DNA of 64,000 bases from Labrenzia sp. 011 (GTDB lineage: Bacteria > Pseudomonadota > Alphaproteobacteria > Rhizobiales > Stappiaceae). The notes below the pieces were generated by a model, which saw only the letters and a list, made by a program, of their open reading frames with translations, had not been told where the DNA came from and made no database searches. Made by a program: the position numbers and the translations under genes. Below are positions 1-10,130 of this stretch, piece by piece. The number at the start of each line of letters is the position of its first letter. The stretch's first letter is position 1. Where the stretch lies: the NCBI RefSeq assembly GCF_003075075.1, contig NZ_QCYM01000016.1, forward strand, positions 45,663 to 109,662, written 5' to 3'.

Positions 1-150
1 CGCGGTTTCGATGGGTATGGTGCATCTGTTCCGCTAGATCTCGGAGCCCCTCCGGCCCATCCCGGACGGAGGGACGGAGGTCGATCGTTTTCAAAATATC
101 AGAGCCCCCGGCGAACAACGCCCGCAGGAGAGGCTCAGGGAGTGGAAAGA

Positions 151-441
151 ATGTTCGCAGTCACCGTAGTCTTCGAGATCCACGACGGCCAGTTCGAGAC
201 CTTCATGCCTCTCATGGTTGCCAATGCACAGGCATCTGTGAAGCAGGAGCCCGGATGCAGCCGGTTTGACGTGTGCACCGATCCAGACAGGCCCGGAGAG
301 GTCTTTCTCTACGAGCTTTATGACGATGAGGCCGCCTTCAAGGCCCATCTCGAGACACCGCATTTCGCGGAATTCGACAGGATCGGCAGCCCCATGATCG
401 CCAACAAGACCCTGCGTACCTACGCACAGGTGGCGTCATGA
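151..441 (+). CDS. antibiotic biosynthesis monooxygenase (ABM) domain protein
   Basis: A 96-residue protein that is a single ABM/YgiN-type ferredoxin-like domain. The pattern KQEPGCSRFDV followed by an aromatic/acidic YELYDDEAAF stretch and a late HF is typical of small quinol or heme-type monooxygenases and of LsrG-like isomerases. The family acts on small cyclic or carbonyl substrates as cytoplasmic dimers; the substrate here is unknown. I prefer the ATG at 151 because AGGGAG at 137-142 sits 8 bases upstream; a GTG at 142 would add three residues. The stop overlaps the next start (ATGA), so it is co-translated with the metallo-hydrolase and probably with the dehydrogenase at 1273. Family call firm, function open. 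Confidence 0.85.
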   Translation: MFAVTVVFEIHDGQFETFMPLMVANAQASVKQEPGCSRFDVCTDPDRPGEVFLYELYDDEAAFKAHLETPHFAEFDRIGSPMIANKTLRTYAQVAS

Positions 442-1235
442 CTGCCTGGGAAGTCTTCGCGGTCAAATACGCCGACAGAAATGCCCGCACGCGCAGGGAC
501 AGTTTCCTGCTCGCCGACAATCACGACCAGCCGCATGCGATGGACTATTTCATCTGGGTGTTGCGCCGGAATGACGAGATCCTGCTGGTCGACACGGGCT
601 ACGACAAGGAGGAAGGCGACAGGCGCGGCAGACCCGTGCGGATGGAGCCGGGTGAAGCGCTCGCGCCTCTGGGGATCTCGCCGGAAGACGTATCGACCGT
701 CATCGTCACTCATCTGCATTACGACCACGCGGGCGGCCTCAGGCATTTCCCGAATGCCACCATCCATCTGCAGGCGGCAGAGATGGCCTATGCCACCGGC
801 CCCTGCATGTGCCACGGCACCCTGCAGGCGCCCTTCACGGCCGATCACGTCTGCGAGGCGGTCCAGCGGCTCTATTCCGGCAAGCTGGTGTTTCACGAGG
901 GCGAAGGCGAGGTCCGCGAAGGGGTGACGGTGCATCGCATCGGCGGCCATAGCCGGGGACTTCAGGCGGTGCGCGTTCTGACCGAGGCCGGCTGGATGTG
1001 CCTGGCCTCCGACGCAGCGCACTACTACGAGAACTTCCTGGAATCCAAAGCCTTTCCGATCGTCGTCGACCTCCAGGAGATGCTGGATGGCTTCGGCACG
1101 ATCCGCCGCCTGGCGAGTTCCGACAAGCTGGTCATTCCCGGACACGACCCGCTTGTACGCACGCTTTTCCCGTCCGCAGGACCGGATCATATCATCCGTC
1201 TCGATCGCGGACCGCTGAAGGCCCCGGATCGTTGA
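438..1235 (+). CDS. metallo-beta-lactamase fold hydrolase, AHL-lactonase-like
   Basis: A 265-residue MBL-fold hydrolase. The zinc motif HLHYDH is at residues 92-97, with further candidate ligands at His171 (GGHSRG), Asp192 (ASDAAHY) and a C-terminal GHDP. The length and motif spacing match the N-acyl-homoserine-lactonase/quorum-quenching branch of the superfamily, but the neighbours (ABM protein upstream, decarboxylating dehydrogenase downstream) fit catabolic lactone hydrolysis equally well. There is no signal peptide, so it should be cytoplasmic. It starts inside the stop of the upstream gene (ATGA) and is separated by only 37 bases from the next CDS. The metal-dependent hydrolase assignment is solid; lactonase specificity is inference. 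Confidence 0.88.
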   Translation: MTAWEVFAVKYADRNARTRRDSFLLADNHDQPHAMDYFIWVLRRNDEILLVDTGYDKEEGDRRGRPVRMEPGEALAPLGISPEDVSTVIVTHLHYDHAGGLRHFPNATIHLQAAEMAYATGPCMCHGTLQAPFTADHVCEAVQRLYSGKLVFHEGEGEVREGVTVHRIGGHSRGLQAVRVLTEAGWMCLASDAAHYYENFLESKAFPIVVDLQEMLDGFGTIRRLASSDKLVIPGHDPLVRTLFPSAGPDHIIRLDRGPLKAPDR

Positions 1236-1272
1236 GCACTTTGACGTTGATTGAACTTAAGGAATGGCACTC

Positions 1273-2388
1273 ATGAAAATTGCCCTGATCAAAGGCGACG
1301 GCATCGGCGTCGATGTGGCGGAAGCGGCAATGTCCGTTGTCGAGGCAGCTCTTCAGTGCGCTGGCGAAGCCTTGCCCGTTTACGATGAAATCCATGCCGG
1401 CGCGGGATATTTCAAGGAAACCGGGTCGGATATCGAACCGGACGGGGAAGAGCGGGCGGAAGCCGCCGATGCAATCTTTCTCGGCGCCATCGGACTGCCG
1501 TCGATCCGGCACGAGAACGGCACCGAGATTTCACCGCATCTGCGCCTGCGCGACCGCTTCGGGCTTTACGCGGGCGTGCGTCCCGTCAAGGCCTACCCGA
1601 ACGCACCGCAACGGCTCGCCGATCCCAGGGCGGAAGGCATCGACCTGATCATCCTGCGGGAGTCAACCGAAGGCCTGTTCTATTCCGCCGCCGTCCACAA
1701 CCGCAGCCCGGTGATCACGGACGACGAGGTGCAGGACGTGCTGCGGATCACCCGCAAGACGACGACGAAGCTGCACGACTTCGCCTTCAACCTTGCCAGA
1801 AAACGCCGGGAGCGGGGCAAGTCCGGGCTTCTGACCTGTGTCGACAAGGCCAATGTCTTCAATTCTATGGCCTTCTTCCGCAAGATTTTCGATGAAGTGA
1901 AGCAGTCCTATCCGGACGTGCCTGTCGGCTACAACTATGTCGATGCCCAGGCGCTCGATCTGGTGCGCAAGCCCTGGGACTTCGACGTGCTCGTCACGGA
2001 AAACATGTTCGGCGACATTCTCTCCGATCTGGCGGGCGGGCTCGTCGGCGGCATGGGAATGGCGGCCTGTGCGGAAATCGGCGACACGACCGGCCTTTTC
2101 CAGCCTGCTCACGGCAGCGCCCCGGACATCATGGGGCGCGACATGGCGAATCCGCTGGCGGCGGTCCTGAGCGGCGCCCTCATGCTGGATTATCTGGCCG
2201 AGAAGTTCGATCGCCCGGGACTGGCCGATGCCGCGGACATGGTCAATGCCGCCGTGGAGAAGGGGTTTGCGGCAAATCTGCTGCGGCCGATGGAGTTCGG
2301 TGGCGACATGGGAACCATGGCAGTCACCAACCAGCTGCTGTCCCTCATTGCGGATCAGACATCCACCCGCAGATCCGCCAGCGCCTGA
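1273..2388 (+). CDS. isocitrate/isopropylmalate/tartrate-type dehydrogenase
   Basis: A 371-residue NAD(P)-dependent beta-decarboxylating dehydrogenase. It begins with [11 protein letters not shown] and carries the conserved RESTEGLF substrate loop, the TCVDKANV lysine region, the metal-binding [11 protein letters not shown] and the HGSAPDI nucleotide loop. These define the family of 3-isopropylmalate, isocitrate, tartrate and homoisocitrate dehydrogenases. The context (no leuCD nearby) argues for a catabolic 2-hydroxyacid substrate rather than leucine synthesis. I choose ATG 1273 because TTAAGGA at 1257-1263 is 9 bases upstream; the ATG at 1264 touches the Shine-Dalgarno sequence. It is the last gene of the three-gene run and faces the LacI gene with a 25-base gap. 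Confidence 0.88.
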   Translation: MKIALIKGDGIGVDVAEAAMSVVEAALQCAGEALPVYDEIHAGAGYFKETGSDIEPDGEERAEAADAIFLGAIGLPSIRHENGTEISPHLRLRDRFGLYAGVRPVKAYPNAPQRLADPRAEGIDLIILRESTEGLFYSAAVHNRSPVITDDEVQDVLRITRKTTTKLHDFAFNLARKRRERGKSGLLTCVDKANVFNSMAFFRKIFDEVKQSYPDVPVGYNYVDAQALDLVRKPWDFDVLVTENMFGDILSDLAGGLVGGMGMAACAEIGDTTGLFQPAHGSAPDIMGRDMANPLAAVLSGALMLDYLAEKFDRPGLADAADMVNAAVEKGFAANLLRPMEFGGDMGTMAVTNQLLSLIADQTSTRRSASA

Positions 2389-2413
2389 AGAATGACCGAT
2401 CGTGGTCGGCGGG

Positions 2414-3448
2414 CTATCTCGATCTGCGCGAAATCCCCGCACAGCTCTCGCGCACGATCAGATCGCCGTGAAGCAGCTGGGTCTGTGTGGCAAGAGACCG
2501 GTTTGCCAGGCGGTCGAGAAGGATATTCATCGCCTTTTCGCCAATGCGATGGCGGGGCTGGCGGATGGTGGTCAGGCCGGGGGTGAAATTGTTGGCGAAG
2601 GGAATGTCATCGAACCCCAGGACCGAGAAGTCCTCCGGCACCCGATAGCCGCGCAGCTGCAGGGCGGAAATCACCCCGATCGCGGTATTGTCGTTGAAAC
2701 AGAAGAAGGCCGTCGGCAGGTCGTCCTTGATGAAGAGCCTTTCGACCGCCGCGCGGCCGCTCTCGCTGGAGCCGTCGCCCTCGACCCGCCAGTCGCGCAA
2801 GCGTTCCGGCGATTCCCCCAAGCCCTGCCGGTAGCCGGAATGACGCAGGTCGCTGCGGATGTCCGCCGGTCCGCCGGAAATATAGGTGATCTGCCTGTGA
2901 CCGAGGGAGATCAGATATTCGGTCGCCACCTTGGAGGCGGCCACGTCATCGACCCCCACATAACTGATTTCCGCATTGTCGACCGGCCGTTCCGTCGCCA
3001 CGATGGGCGGCAGGGTCGACAGGGAGGCCTGGGGCTCGCCGGCCACGGGAATATGCCCGGTCAGAAGCACCAGCCCGTCAGCCATGCCGGTCGACAGGAA
3101 GCGCAGGTAGTTCTGCTCCAGCCCCGTGGTTCCTTCAGTGTTGCCGATCAGAACGCCATAGCCCCTGTCGTTGGCGGCCTTTTCAAGCCCCGTGAGAATG
3201 CCTGCGAAATTCGGGTCGGCAATCGATGAGGCCAGGACCAGAACCATCTGCGAGCGCTGCATGCGCAGGTTCTGCGCCATGGCATTGGCGGTATAGCCCG
3301 TGCGGGCAATCGCGGCGGTGACCTTCTTCCGGGTGCTTTCGGCAACCTTCTCCGGCGAACGCAAGGCCCGGCTGACGGTGGCGATGGAAACGCCCGCAAG
3401 TTTGGCAACATCTTCAATTGTCGCCGGCCGGTCCACCGGTTCGCTCAT
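2414..3448 (-). CDS. LacI family transcriptional regulator
   Basis: A 344-residue LacI/GalR repressor. The N-terminal helix-turn-helix and hinge read IEDVAKLAGVSIATVSRAL, followed by the KVAESTRKKV helix and a periplasmic-binding-protein-like effector domain ending in a TTIRQPRH...GEKAM segment typical of the family. ATG 3448 is chosen because GAGGA lies 7 bases upstream; an in-frame ATG at 3472 has no such site. It is transcribed away from the ABC importer, and the shared 260-base region carries three tandem LacI-like operators just ahead of the importer. It therefore most likely represses the importer and catabolic genes until a sugar ligand binds. The ligand is unknown. Confidence 0.93.
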   Translation of the reverse strand: MSEPVDRPATIEDVAKLAGVSIATVSRALRSPEKVAESTRKKVTAAIARTGYTANAMAQNLRMQRSQMVLVLASSIADPNFAGILTGLEKAANDRGYGVLIGNTEGTTGLEQNYLRFLSTGMADGLVLLTGHIPVAGEPQASLSTLPPIVATERPVDNAEISYVGVDDVAASKVATEYLISLGHRQITYISGGPADIRSDLRHSGYRQGLGESPERLRDWRVEGDGSSESGRAAVERLFIKDDLPTAFFCFNDNTAIGVISALQLRGYRVPEDFSVLGFDDIPFANNFTPGLTTIRQPRHRIGEKAMNILLDRLANRSLATQTQLLHGDLIVRESCAGISRRSR

Positions 3449-3596
3449 TGTTTGTCCTCGCCCCTGCCGCAATGCCCAACGCGCATCGCCGGCGACGAGC
3501 GGTCATGGGCTATCAGATGGGTCATGATCGACGCACTCTGGTATAAGTGCATGATTTTCAACACTGTCTAAGCTGTATACCGCCTGTCGTGATTTA

Positions 3597-3653
3597 TGAA
3601 AAGGTTTACATTGACCAATGTAAAGGTTTACACGCCATATGAAAACGTTTACA
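3597..3653. promoter_or_regulatory. three tandem LacI-type operators
   Basis: Three 14-base near-palindromes lie head to tail: TGAAAAGGTTTACA at 3597-3610, TGTAAAGGTTTACA at 3619-3632 and TGAAAACGTTTACA at 3640-3653. The middle one has perfect 6-base arms, and the third has the central CG typical of LacI-family sites. Start-to-start spacing is 22 and 21 bases, about two helical turns, so repressors would sit on the same DNA face. They lie 56-112 bases before the importer ATG and are the expected targets of the divergent LacI protein. Confidence 0.75.
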
Positions 3654-3708
3654 TTTTGATAGTGACGCCATTGTGGAAGAGGGCAATGGCGTTCGGGAGG
3701 AAACAGGA

Positions 3709-5232
<1,524 letters not shown>

Positions 5233-5234
5233 CC

Positions 5235-6257
5235 ATGACGAGTGCATCCGACAGCACCGCCAGCAAAGGTGCCCGACGGGCTTCCATCGATCTCAAGACG
5301 CTCGGCCCGGCGATCGCATTGCTGCTGCTGTGCATCATCGGCTTTCTGCTCAACCCGGCCTTTGTCAGTGAAGGCAATCTGACCAACCTGCTGACCCGTT
5401 CGGCCTTCATCGGCATCATCGCCGTGGGAGCCACATTCGTGATTACCGCAGGCGGTATCGACCTGTCGGTCGGATCGATGGCAGCCGCCATCGCCGGCAT
5501 CATGATCATCGTCATGGACAACGCCGTCGAAACGCTCGGGTCCGGTGTTCCCACCGTTCTGCTCGGCTGCGGCGTCGCCATCATCCTCGGCATCGGCGCC
5601 GGCTGGATCAACGGCACCCTGACGACGAAAGGCAAGATCGAGGCCTTTATCGTGACCCTCGGCACCATGGGCATCTACCGCTCCCTGGTGACCTATTTCG
5701 CGGACGGCGGCACGCTGTCGCTGAACTTCGAGGTCCGGGGCACCTATCGGCCGGTCTATTACGACAGCTTTCTGGGCCTGCCCTTCCCCGTGTGGGTGTT
5801 CATCGCGGTCGCCATCTGCGGCTGGCTGCTGCTCAACAGGACCGCATTCGGACGCTATTGCACCGCGATCGGCTCGAACGAGGCGGTGGCGCAATACTCG
5901 GCCATCAATGTCGACCGGGTCAAAACGCTCACCTACATCATTCAGGGCCTGTGCGTCGCCTTCGCCACGATCATCTATGTTCCCCGTCTCGGTTCGGCAT
6001 CGGCCTCCACCGGCGTGCTGTGGGAACTGGAAGCCATCGCGGCGGTCATCATCGGCGGCACCGTGCTCAAGGGTGGCTACGGGCGTATCGGCGGCACCAT
6101 ACTTGGCGCCCTGATCCTGACGACCATCGGCAACATTCTGAACTTCACCGATATGATCTCCAATTACCTGAATGGCACCATGCAGGGCCTGATCATTATC
6201 GTGGCGGTTTTTTTACAGCGCAGCGACTGGAAGCTCGGCAAGACCAAAGCGTCGTGA
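5235..6257 (+). CDS. sugar ABC importer permease (RbsC type)
   Basis: A 340-residue inner-membrane permease of the branched-chain/ribose type, with about ten hydrophobic segments. The family landmark GATFVITAGGIDLSVGS is near the N-terminus and GGTVLKGGYGRIGGT is in the C-terminal half. It forms the channel of the importer with the ATPase encoded 2 bases upstream. The N-terminal 20 residues are soluble and Ser/Ala-rich. The start ATG 5235 lies 2 bases after the ATPase stop, and the GAGAGGAAC site is inside the ATPase gene, consistent with translational coupling. Confidence 0.93.
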   Translation: MTSASDSTASKGARRASIDLKTLGPAIALLLLCIIGFLLNPAFVSEGNLTNLLTRSAFIGIIAVGATFVITAGGIDLSVGSMAAAIAGIMIIVMDNAVETLGSGVPTVLLGCGVAIILGIGAGWINGTLTTKGKIEAFIVTLGTMGIYRSLVTYFADGGTLSLNFEVRGTYRPVYYDSFLGLPFPVWVFIAVAICGWLLLNRTAFGRYCTAIGSNEAVAQYSAINVDRVKTLTYIIQGLCVAFATIIYVPRLGSASASTGVLWELEAIAAVIIGGTVLKGGYGRIGGTILGALILTTIGNILNFTDMISNYLNGTMQGLIIIVAVFLQRSDWKLGKTKAS

Positions 6258-6359
6258 TGCGCAACCCTTAGAGATCGGGACCCGTCCCCAACGTCAAAAG
6301 AACCGGCTCGCACCGGACGGGAGAGGTGCGGCCAATCATCTGCAGTGGAGGAGGAAACA

Positions 6360-7316
6360 ATGCACATGAGGAATATTCTGGGAGCACTGGCCGTGACCGG
6401 GGCCCTGGCCTTTGCCGGGTCCGCGGTTGCACAGGACAAGATCAAGATCGGCGTCAGCTATCCGACCCCGACCCACGCCTGGGCCGCGGGCATGAACTGG
6501 CATGCGGAACAGGCTGAAAAGCGTCTGGAAGAACTCTATCCGGATGTGGACCTGATCCTGGTCAATTCTCCCGATCCGGGCGCCCAGGCAAGCGCACTGG
6601 AAGACCTTGTTTCGGTCCATCAGATCGACGCGCTGGTCGTGCTGCCGTTCGAATCCGAGCCGCTCACCGATCCGGTGATGAACGTCAAGAAGTCGGGCGC
6701 CTGGATCACCGTGGTGGACCGGGGCCTCAGCCAGCCGGGCATCGAGGATCTTTATGTTGCCGGGAACAACCCGGAACTGGGACGGGTCTCCGCCCAGTAC
6801 ATGAAGACCCGTCTGAAGGACGGCGACAACATCGTTGTCCTGCGCGGCATTCCGACCGTGATCGACAATGAGCGCTTCGACGCCTTCATGGAAGAGATCG
6901 AAGGCTCCGGCATCAATGTGCTCGATCACAAGCATGCCAACTGGAACCGTGATGACGGCTTCGAAGTGATGCAGGATTTCCTGTCCCGCTTTCCGGATAT
7001 CGATGCGGTCTGGGCACAGGATGACGATATCGCCATCGGTGTGGTCGCGGCCCTCAAGCAGGCCGGGCGTGACGGAGACGGCATGTTTGTCGTCGGCGGC
7101 GCCGGCATGAAGGAAACCATCAAGGGCATCATGGACGGGAACACGCTGGTCCCGGTCGACGTGCTCTATCCGCCCTCGATGATCGCCACCGCCATGGACG
7201 CGACGGTTGCGGCCTTCAAGTCCAACGGGCCGGTTGCCGGCCGCTACATTCTCGGCGCGACGCTGATCACGCAGGAAAATGCAGAAAGCTACTACTTCCC
7301 CGAATCTCCGTTCTAA
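6360..7316 (+). CDS. sugar ABC importer periplasmic binding protein
   Basis: A 318-residue periplasmic protein of the ribose/galactose-binding (Peripla_BP_4) family. A signal peptide with hydrophobic core LGALAVTGALAFAG is cleaved near AVAQ-DKIK; the mature part opens with IGVSYPTPTHAWAAGMNWHA, resembling ribose-type binding proteins. It delivers substrate to the CUT2 permease/ATPase pair encoded upstream. GGAGGAGGAAACA immediately precedes ATG 6360, one of the strongest ribosome sites in the window and suited to a high-copy binding protein. A 102-base gap separates it from the permease. A rho-independent terminator follows 12 bases downstream. Confidence 0.92.
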   Translation: MHMRNILGALAVTGALAFAGSAVAQDKIKIGVSYPTPTHAWAAGMNWHAEQAEKRLEELYPDVDLILVNSPDPGAQASALEDLVSVHQIDALVVLPFESEPLTDPVMNVKKSGAWITVVDRGLSQPGIEDLYVAGNNPELGRVSAQYMKTRLKDGDNIVVLRGIPTVIDNERFDAFMEEIEGSGINVLDHKHANWNRDDGFEVMQDFLSRFPDIDAVWAQDDDIAIGVVAALKQAGRDGDGMFVVGGAGMKETIKGIMDGNTLVPVDVLYPPSMIATAMDATVAAFKSNGPVAGRYILGATLITQENAESYYFPESPF

Positions 7317-7328
7317 GGGAAGCCTCGG

Positions 7329-7364
7329 GCCGGGACCTTGCGCGATGGGGTCCCGGCCTCTTTT
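7329..7364 (+). terminator. rho-independent terminator after the binding-protein gene
   Basis: GCCGGGACC at 7329-7337 pairs perfectly with GGTCCCGGC at 7349-7357 across an 11-base loop. The stem is followed by CTCTTTT. It ends the importer operon, or attenuates read-through into the isomerase gene at 7493. Confidence 0.8.
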
Positions 7365-7386
7365 CCTCACGGCATCTGAGGCAATC

Positions 7387-7460
7387 AAAATGGAACGTTC
7401 ACGAGGTCGCACGCTTCGCGGTCCGCCTCGAAGGCCGGCACCTCAGGAACGTTCCATTTT
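7387..7460. repeat. 14-bp perfect inverted repeat with GAACGTTC cores
   Basis: AAAATGGAACGTTC at 7387-7400 is the exact reverse complement of GAACGTTCCATTTT at 7447-7460, 46 bases apart. Each arm itself contains the palindrome GAACGTTC (the right arm extends to GGAACGTTCC), the CG-centred design of LacI-family operators. It lies between the importer terminator and the isomerase start, so it may be a paired operator for a second promoter driving the genes at 7493 and 8716. Confidence 0.6.
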
Positions 7461-7492
7461 CATCCCCTCACGTTCAAATTCCGGAGAAAGCC

Positions 7493-8548
7493 ATGAAAAC
7501 CATCAAGGGTCCCGCATTGTTTCTCGCCCAGTTCGCGGGAGACGAAGCACCTTTCAACTCCTGGAACTCGATCACGAAATGGGCGGCCGACTGCGGCTAT
7601 ATCGGCGTCCAGATTCCAAGCTGGGACGGCCGGCTGATCGATCTGGAGAAAGCGGCCAGTTCCAAGACCTATTGCGACGAACTGGTCGGAACCGCCCGGG
7701 ACAACGGCATCGAGATCACGGAGCTCTCCACCCATTTGCAGGGGCAGCTGGTTGCGGTGCATCCGGCTTATGACACGGCTTTCGACGGCTTTGCCGTACC
7801 TGAGGTGCGCGGCAATCCGGCTGCACGGCAGGCCTGGGCGGTGGACCAGGTGAAGCTTGCCCTGGCAGCGAGCCGCAACCTCGACATATCCGCCCATGCG
7901 ACCTTTTCCGGCGCGCTTGCCTGGCCCTACATCTATCCCTGGCCGCAACGCCCCGCCGGCCTGATAGAGACGGCCTTCGACGAGCTGGCCCGGCGCTGGC
8001 GGCCGATCCTCGACTATGCGGACGAAATGGGCGTCGATGTCTGCTACGAAATTCATCCCGGCGAAGACCTGCACGACGGCATCACCTTCGAGATGTTCCT
8101 GGAGCGCGTCAACGATCACCAGCGCTGCAAGATGCTCTACGATCCCTCCCACTATGTTCTGCAATGCCTCGATTATCTGGACAATATCGACATCTACAAG
8201 GACCGGATCGGCATGTTCCACGTCAAGGACGCGGAGTTCAATCCGACCGGACGCCAGGGTGTCTATGGAGGCTATCAGCCCTGGGTCGACCGGGCCGGCC
8301 GCTTCCGGTCTCTCGGTGACGGACAGGTCGATTTCGGCGCCGTATTTTCGAAGATGGCCGCCAATGACTTCGACGGCTGGGCGGTCGTGGAATGGGAATG
8401 CTGCCTGAAGCATCCCGAGGACGGCGCGCGCGAAGGGGCGCAATTCGTTCGCGATCACATCATCCGCGTCACCGAAAAGGCCTTTGATGATTTTGCCGGT
8501 GGCGGTACTGATGAGGCAGCCAACCGGAAGATGCTGGGTATAGGCTAG
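7493..8548 (+). CDS. sugar phosphate isomerase/epimerase family protein
   Basis: A 351-residue TIM-barrel enzyme of the AP-endonuclease-2/xylose-isomerase-like family. Conserved metal-site candidates appear at the C-terminal ends of strands: CYEIHPGEDL (Glu), LYDPSHYVL (Asp and His), MFHVKDAEF (His and Asp) and VVEWECC (Glu). Such enzymes isomerise, epimerise or dehydrate sugars and keto-inositols and are commonly paired with Gfo/Idh/MocA dehydrogenases, as here (gene at 8716). GGAGAAAG upstream of ATG 7493 supports the start. It probably acts on the oxidised form of the sugar imported by the upstream ABC system. The exact reaction is unknown. Confidence 0.88.
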   Translation: MKTIKGPALFLAQFAGDEAPFNSWNSITKWAADCGYIGVQIPSWDGRLIDLEKAASSKTYCDELVGTARDNGIEITELSTHLQGQLVAVHPAYDTAFDGFAVPEVRGNPAARQAWAVDQVKLALAASRNLDISAHATFSGALAWPYIYPWPQRPAGLIETAFDELARRWRPILDYADEMGVDVCYEIHPGEDLHDGITFEMFLERVNDHQRCKMLYDPSHYVLQCLDYLDNIDIYKDRIGMFHVKDAEFNPTGRQGVYGGYQPWVDRAGRFRSLGDGQVDFGAVFSKMAANDFDGWAVVEWECCLKHPEDGAREGAQFVRDHIIRVTEKAFDDFAGGGTDEAANRKMLGIG

Positions 8549-8604
8549 GATCCCGCCAGGACCCCGGAGCCTTGAGGCACCGGCCTGTCGACAGCCAGTC
8601 TCCC

Positions 8605-8646
8605 GGCACCTCCCGCGGCCGCATGCGCGGCTTCGCGGGAGGTGCC
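8605..8646 (+). other. intercistronic GC-rich stem-loop
   Basis: GGCACCTCCCGCG at 8605-8617 pairs perfectly with CGCGGGAGGTGCC at 8634-8646, giving a 13-bp stem with a 16-base loop. No T-run follows, so it is more likely an mRNA-stabilising or attenuating element between the isomerase and dehydrogenase genes than a full terminator. Confidence 0.55.
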
Positions 8647-8715
8647 ATTCCGGACATATGACACACGAACAGAACCCGGCAGCCAATGCCGGGAAGACGA
8701 AACAGGAGGAGCAAA

Positions 8716-9876
8716 ATGGCGATTGAAGGAAAAGACACACCGCACATGCGACCGATCCGGCTGGGCATGGTCGGCGGCGGCAAGGACGCCTTTATCGGCG
8801 CCGTTCACCGGATCGCCTCCCGGATCGACGGGCGGTACGAGCTGGTTGCGGGCGCCCTGTCTTCCACACCGGAAAAGGCGCTGGCCTCCGGGCGCGAGCT
8901 CGGACTCCGGGACGACCGGAACTATGCTTGCTTCGTGGACATGGCCAAGCGCGAGGCACGGCTGAAGGACGGCATTGAGGCCGTGGCCATCGTGACCCCC
9001 AATCACGTGCACTACCCGGCTGCGAAGGAATTCCTGAAGCGCGGGATCCACGTGATCTGCGACAAGCCGCTCACCTCCACACTGGGCGATGCCAAGAAAC
9101 TCGCCAAGGCGGCGAAAAGCTCCAAGGCCCTGTTCTTCCTGACCCACAATTACACCGGCTATCCGATGGTCCGTCAGGCCCGGGAGCTGGTTGGAAGCGG
9201 CGAACTCGGACCGATCCGCGTCGTGCAGGTCGAATACGCCCAGGACTGGCTCTCGGTCGATGTGCACAACAAGCAGGCGGACTGGCGCACCGATCCGGCC
9301 CGCACCGGAATCGGCGGATCGACGGGCGATATCGGCACCCATGCCTTCAATCTGGCCTGTTTCATCACGGGGCTCACCCCCGAAAGCCTGGCCGCCGATC
9401 TGCAGTCCTTCGTGCCCGGCCGGAAGGTGGACGACAATGCTCATGTCATGCTGCGCTTCGACGGCGGCGCGCGGGGCATGCTGTGGTGTTCGCAAGTGGC
9501 GCCCGGCAACGAGAACAGCCTCAAGATCCGGATCTATGGCGAAAAGGGCGGGCTGGAATGGCACCAGGAAGACCCGAACTATCTCCATTACACGCCCTTC
9601 GGCAAGCCGCAGAGACTGCTCACCCGCGGCGGTGCCGGCATGTCACCCGGGCTCGCGTCGACCACCCGTGTGCCGCCGGGCCATCCGGAAGGTTATCTGG
9701 AAGGCTTCGCCAACCTTTACACGGAAGCGGCCGACGCCATCCGAGCGCATCAGGACGGCAGGCCCGTCGACACGCTCGTGCCCGGCATTGACGACGGCCT
9801 GGCGGGCGAGCGGTTCATCGACGCCTGCGTGCGTTCCTCGGCCAGAAATTCCGCCTGGGTGAAACTGGACGGATAG
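8716..9876 (+). CDS. Gfo/Idh/MocA family NAD(P)-dependent oxidoreductase
   Basis: A 386-residue dehydrogenase with an N-terminal Rossmann fold (LGMVGGGKDAFIGAVHR), the nucleotide-binding strand AIVTPNHVHYPA and the family lysine motif CDKPLT, followed by the C-terminal substrate domain with GGSTGDIGTHAFNL carrying the usual Asp/His pair. The family oxidises or reduces hydroxyls of sugars, inositols and sugar acids. AGGAGG 5 bases before ATG 8716 sets the start. It follows the TIM-barrel isomerase and likely works with it on the sugar brought in by the CUT2 importer. The specific substrate cannot be read from sequence. Confidence 0.9.
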   Translation: MAIEGKDTPHMRPIRLGMVGGGKDAFIGAVHRIASRIDGRYELVAGALSSTPEKALASGRELGLRDDRNYACFVDMAKREARLKDGIEAVAIVTPNHVHYPAAKEFLKRGIHVICDKPLTSTLGDAKKLAKAAKSSKALFFLTHNYTGYPMVRQARELVGSGELGPIRVVQVEYAQDWLSVDVHNKQADWRTDPARTGIGGSTGDIGTHAFNLACFITGLTPESLAADLQSFVPGRKVDDNAHVMLRFDGGARGMLWCSQVAPGNENSLKIRIYGEKGGLEWHQEDPNYLHYTPFGKPQRLLTRGGAGMSPGLASTTRVPPGHPEGYLEGFANLYTEAADAIRAHQDGRPVDTLVPGIDDGLAGERFIDACVRSSARNSAWVKLDG

Positions 9877-10041
9877 AGGACCGATTTTGCAGCAAAAGTC
9901 CGGGTAGCCGTCGCGGATCCGGCATTCCACAAGCTGATCCTGCACCTGTCCGGCAGCCGTGGATGAGAGGCTGGAAGCGGTCATTGTGGCCGGCAGGCGG
10001 CTCGAGCTGAACCTGCAATTCCGCCCCCGGATCAGGACAAC

Positions 10042-10087
10042 AAAAAACCTCCCCCCGCAGAAGACCTTCGGGGGGAGGTTTTCGTTT
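10042..10087. terminator. strong bidirectional terminator
   Basis: AACCTCCCCCC at 10046-10056 pairs with GGGGGGAGGTT at 10070-10080, flanked by an A-run on the left (10042-10047) and TTTTCGTTTT on the right. It can therefore end transcription from both sides: the dehydrogenase gene at 8716-9876 and the opposite-strand operon ending at 10131. Confidence 0.88.
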
Positions 10088-10130
10088 TCAGACCCTGACG
10101 CCAGGGAGCATCAGGCCGGTTCCCTGGCGA

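Noticed and set aside
1..37. Possible tail of an upstream gene ending at TAG 35-37
   Set aside because: Only eleven codons are available and they match nothing recognisable.
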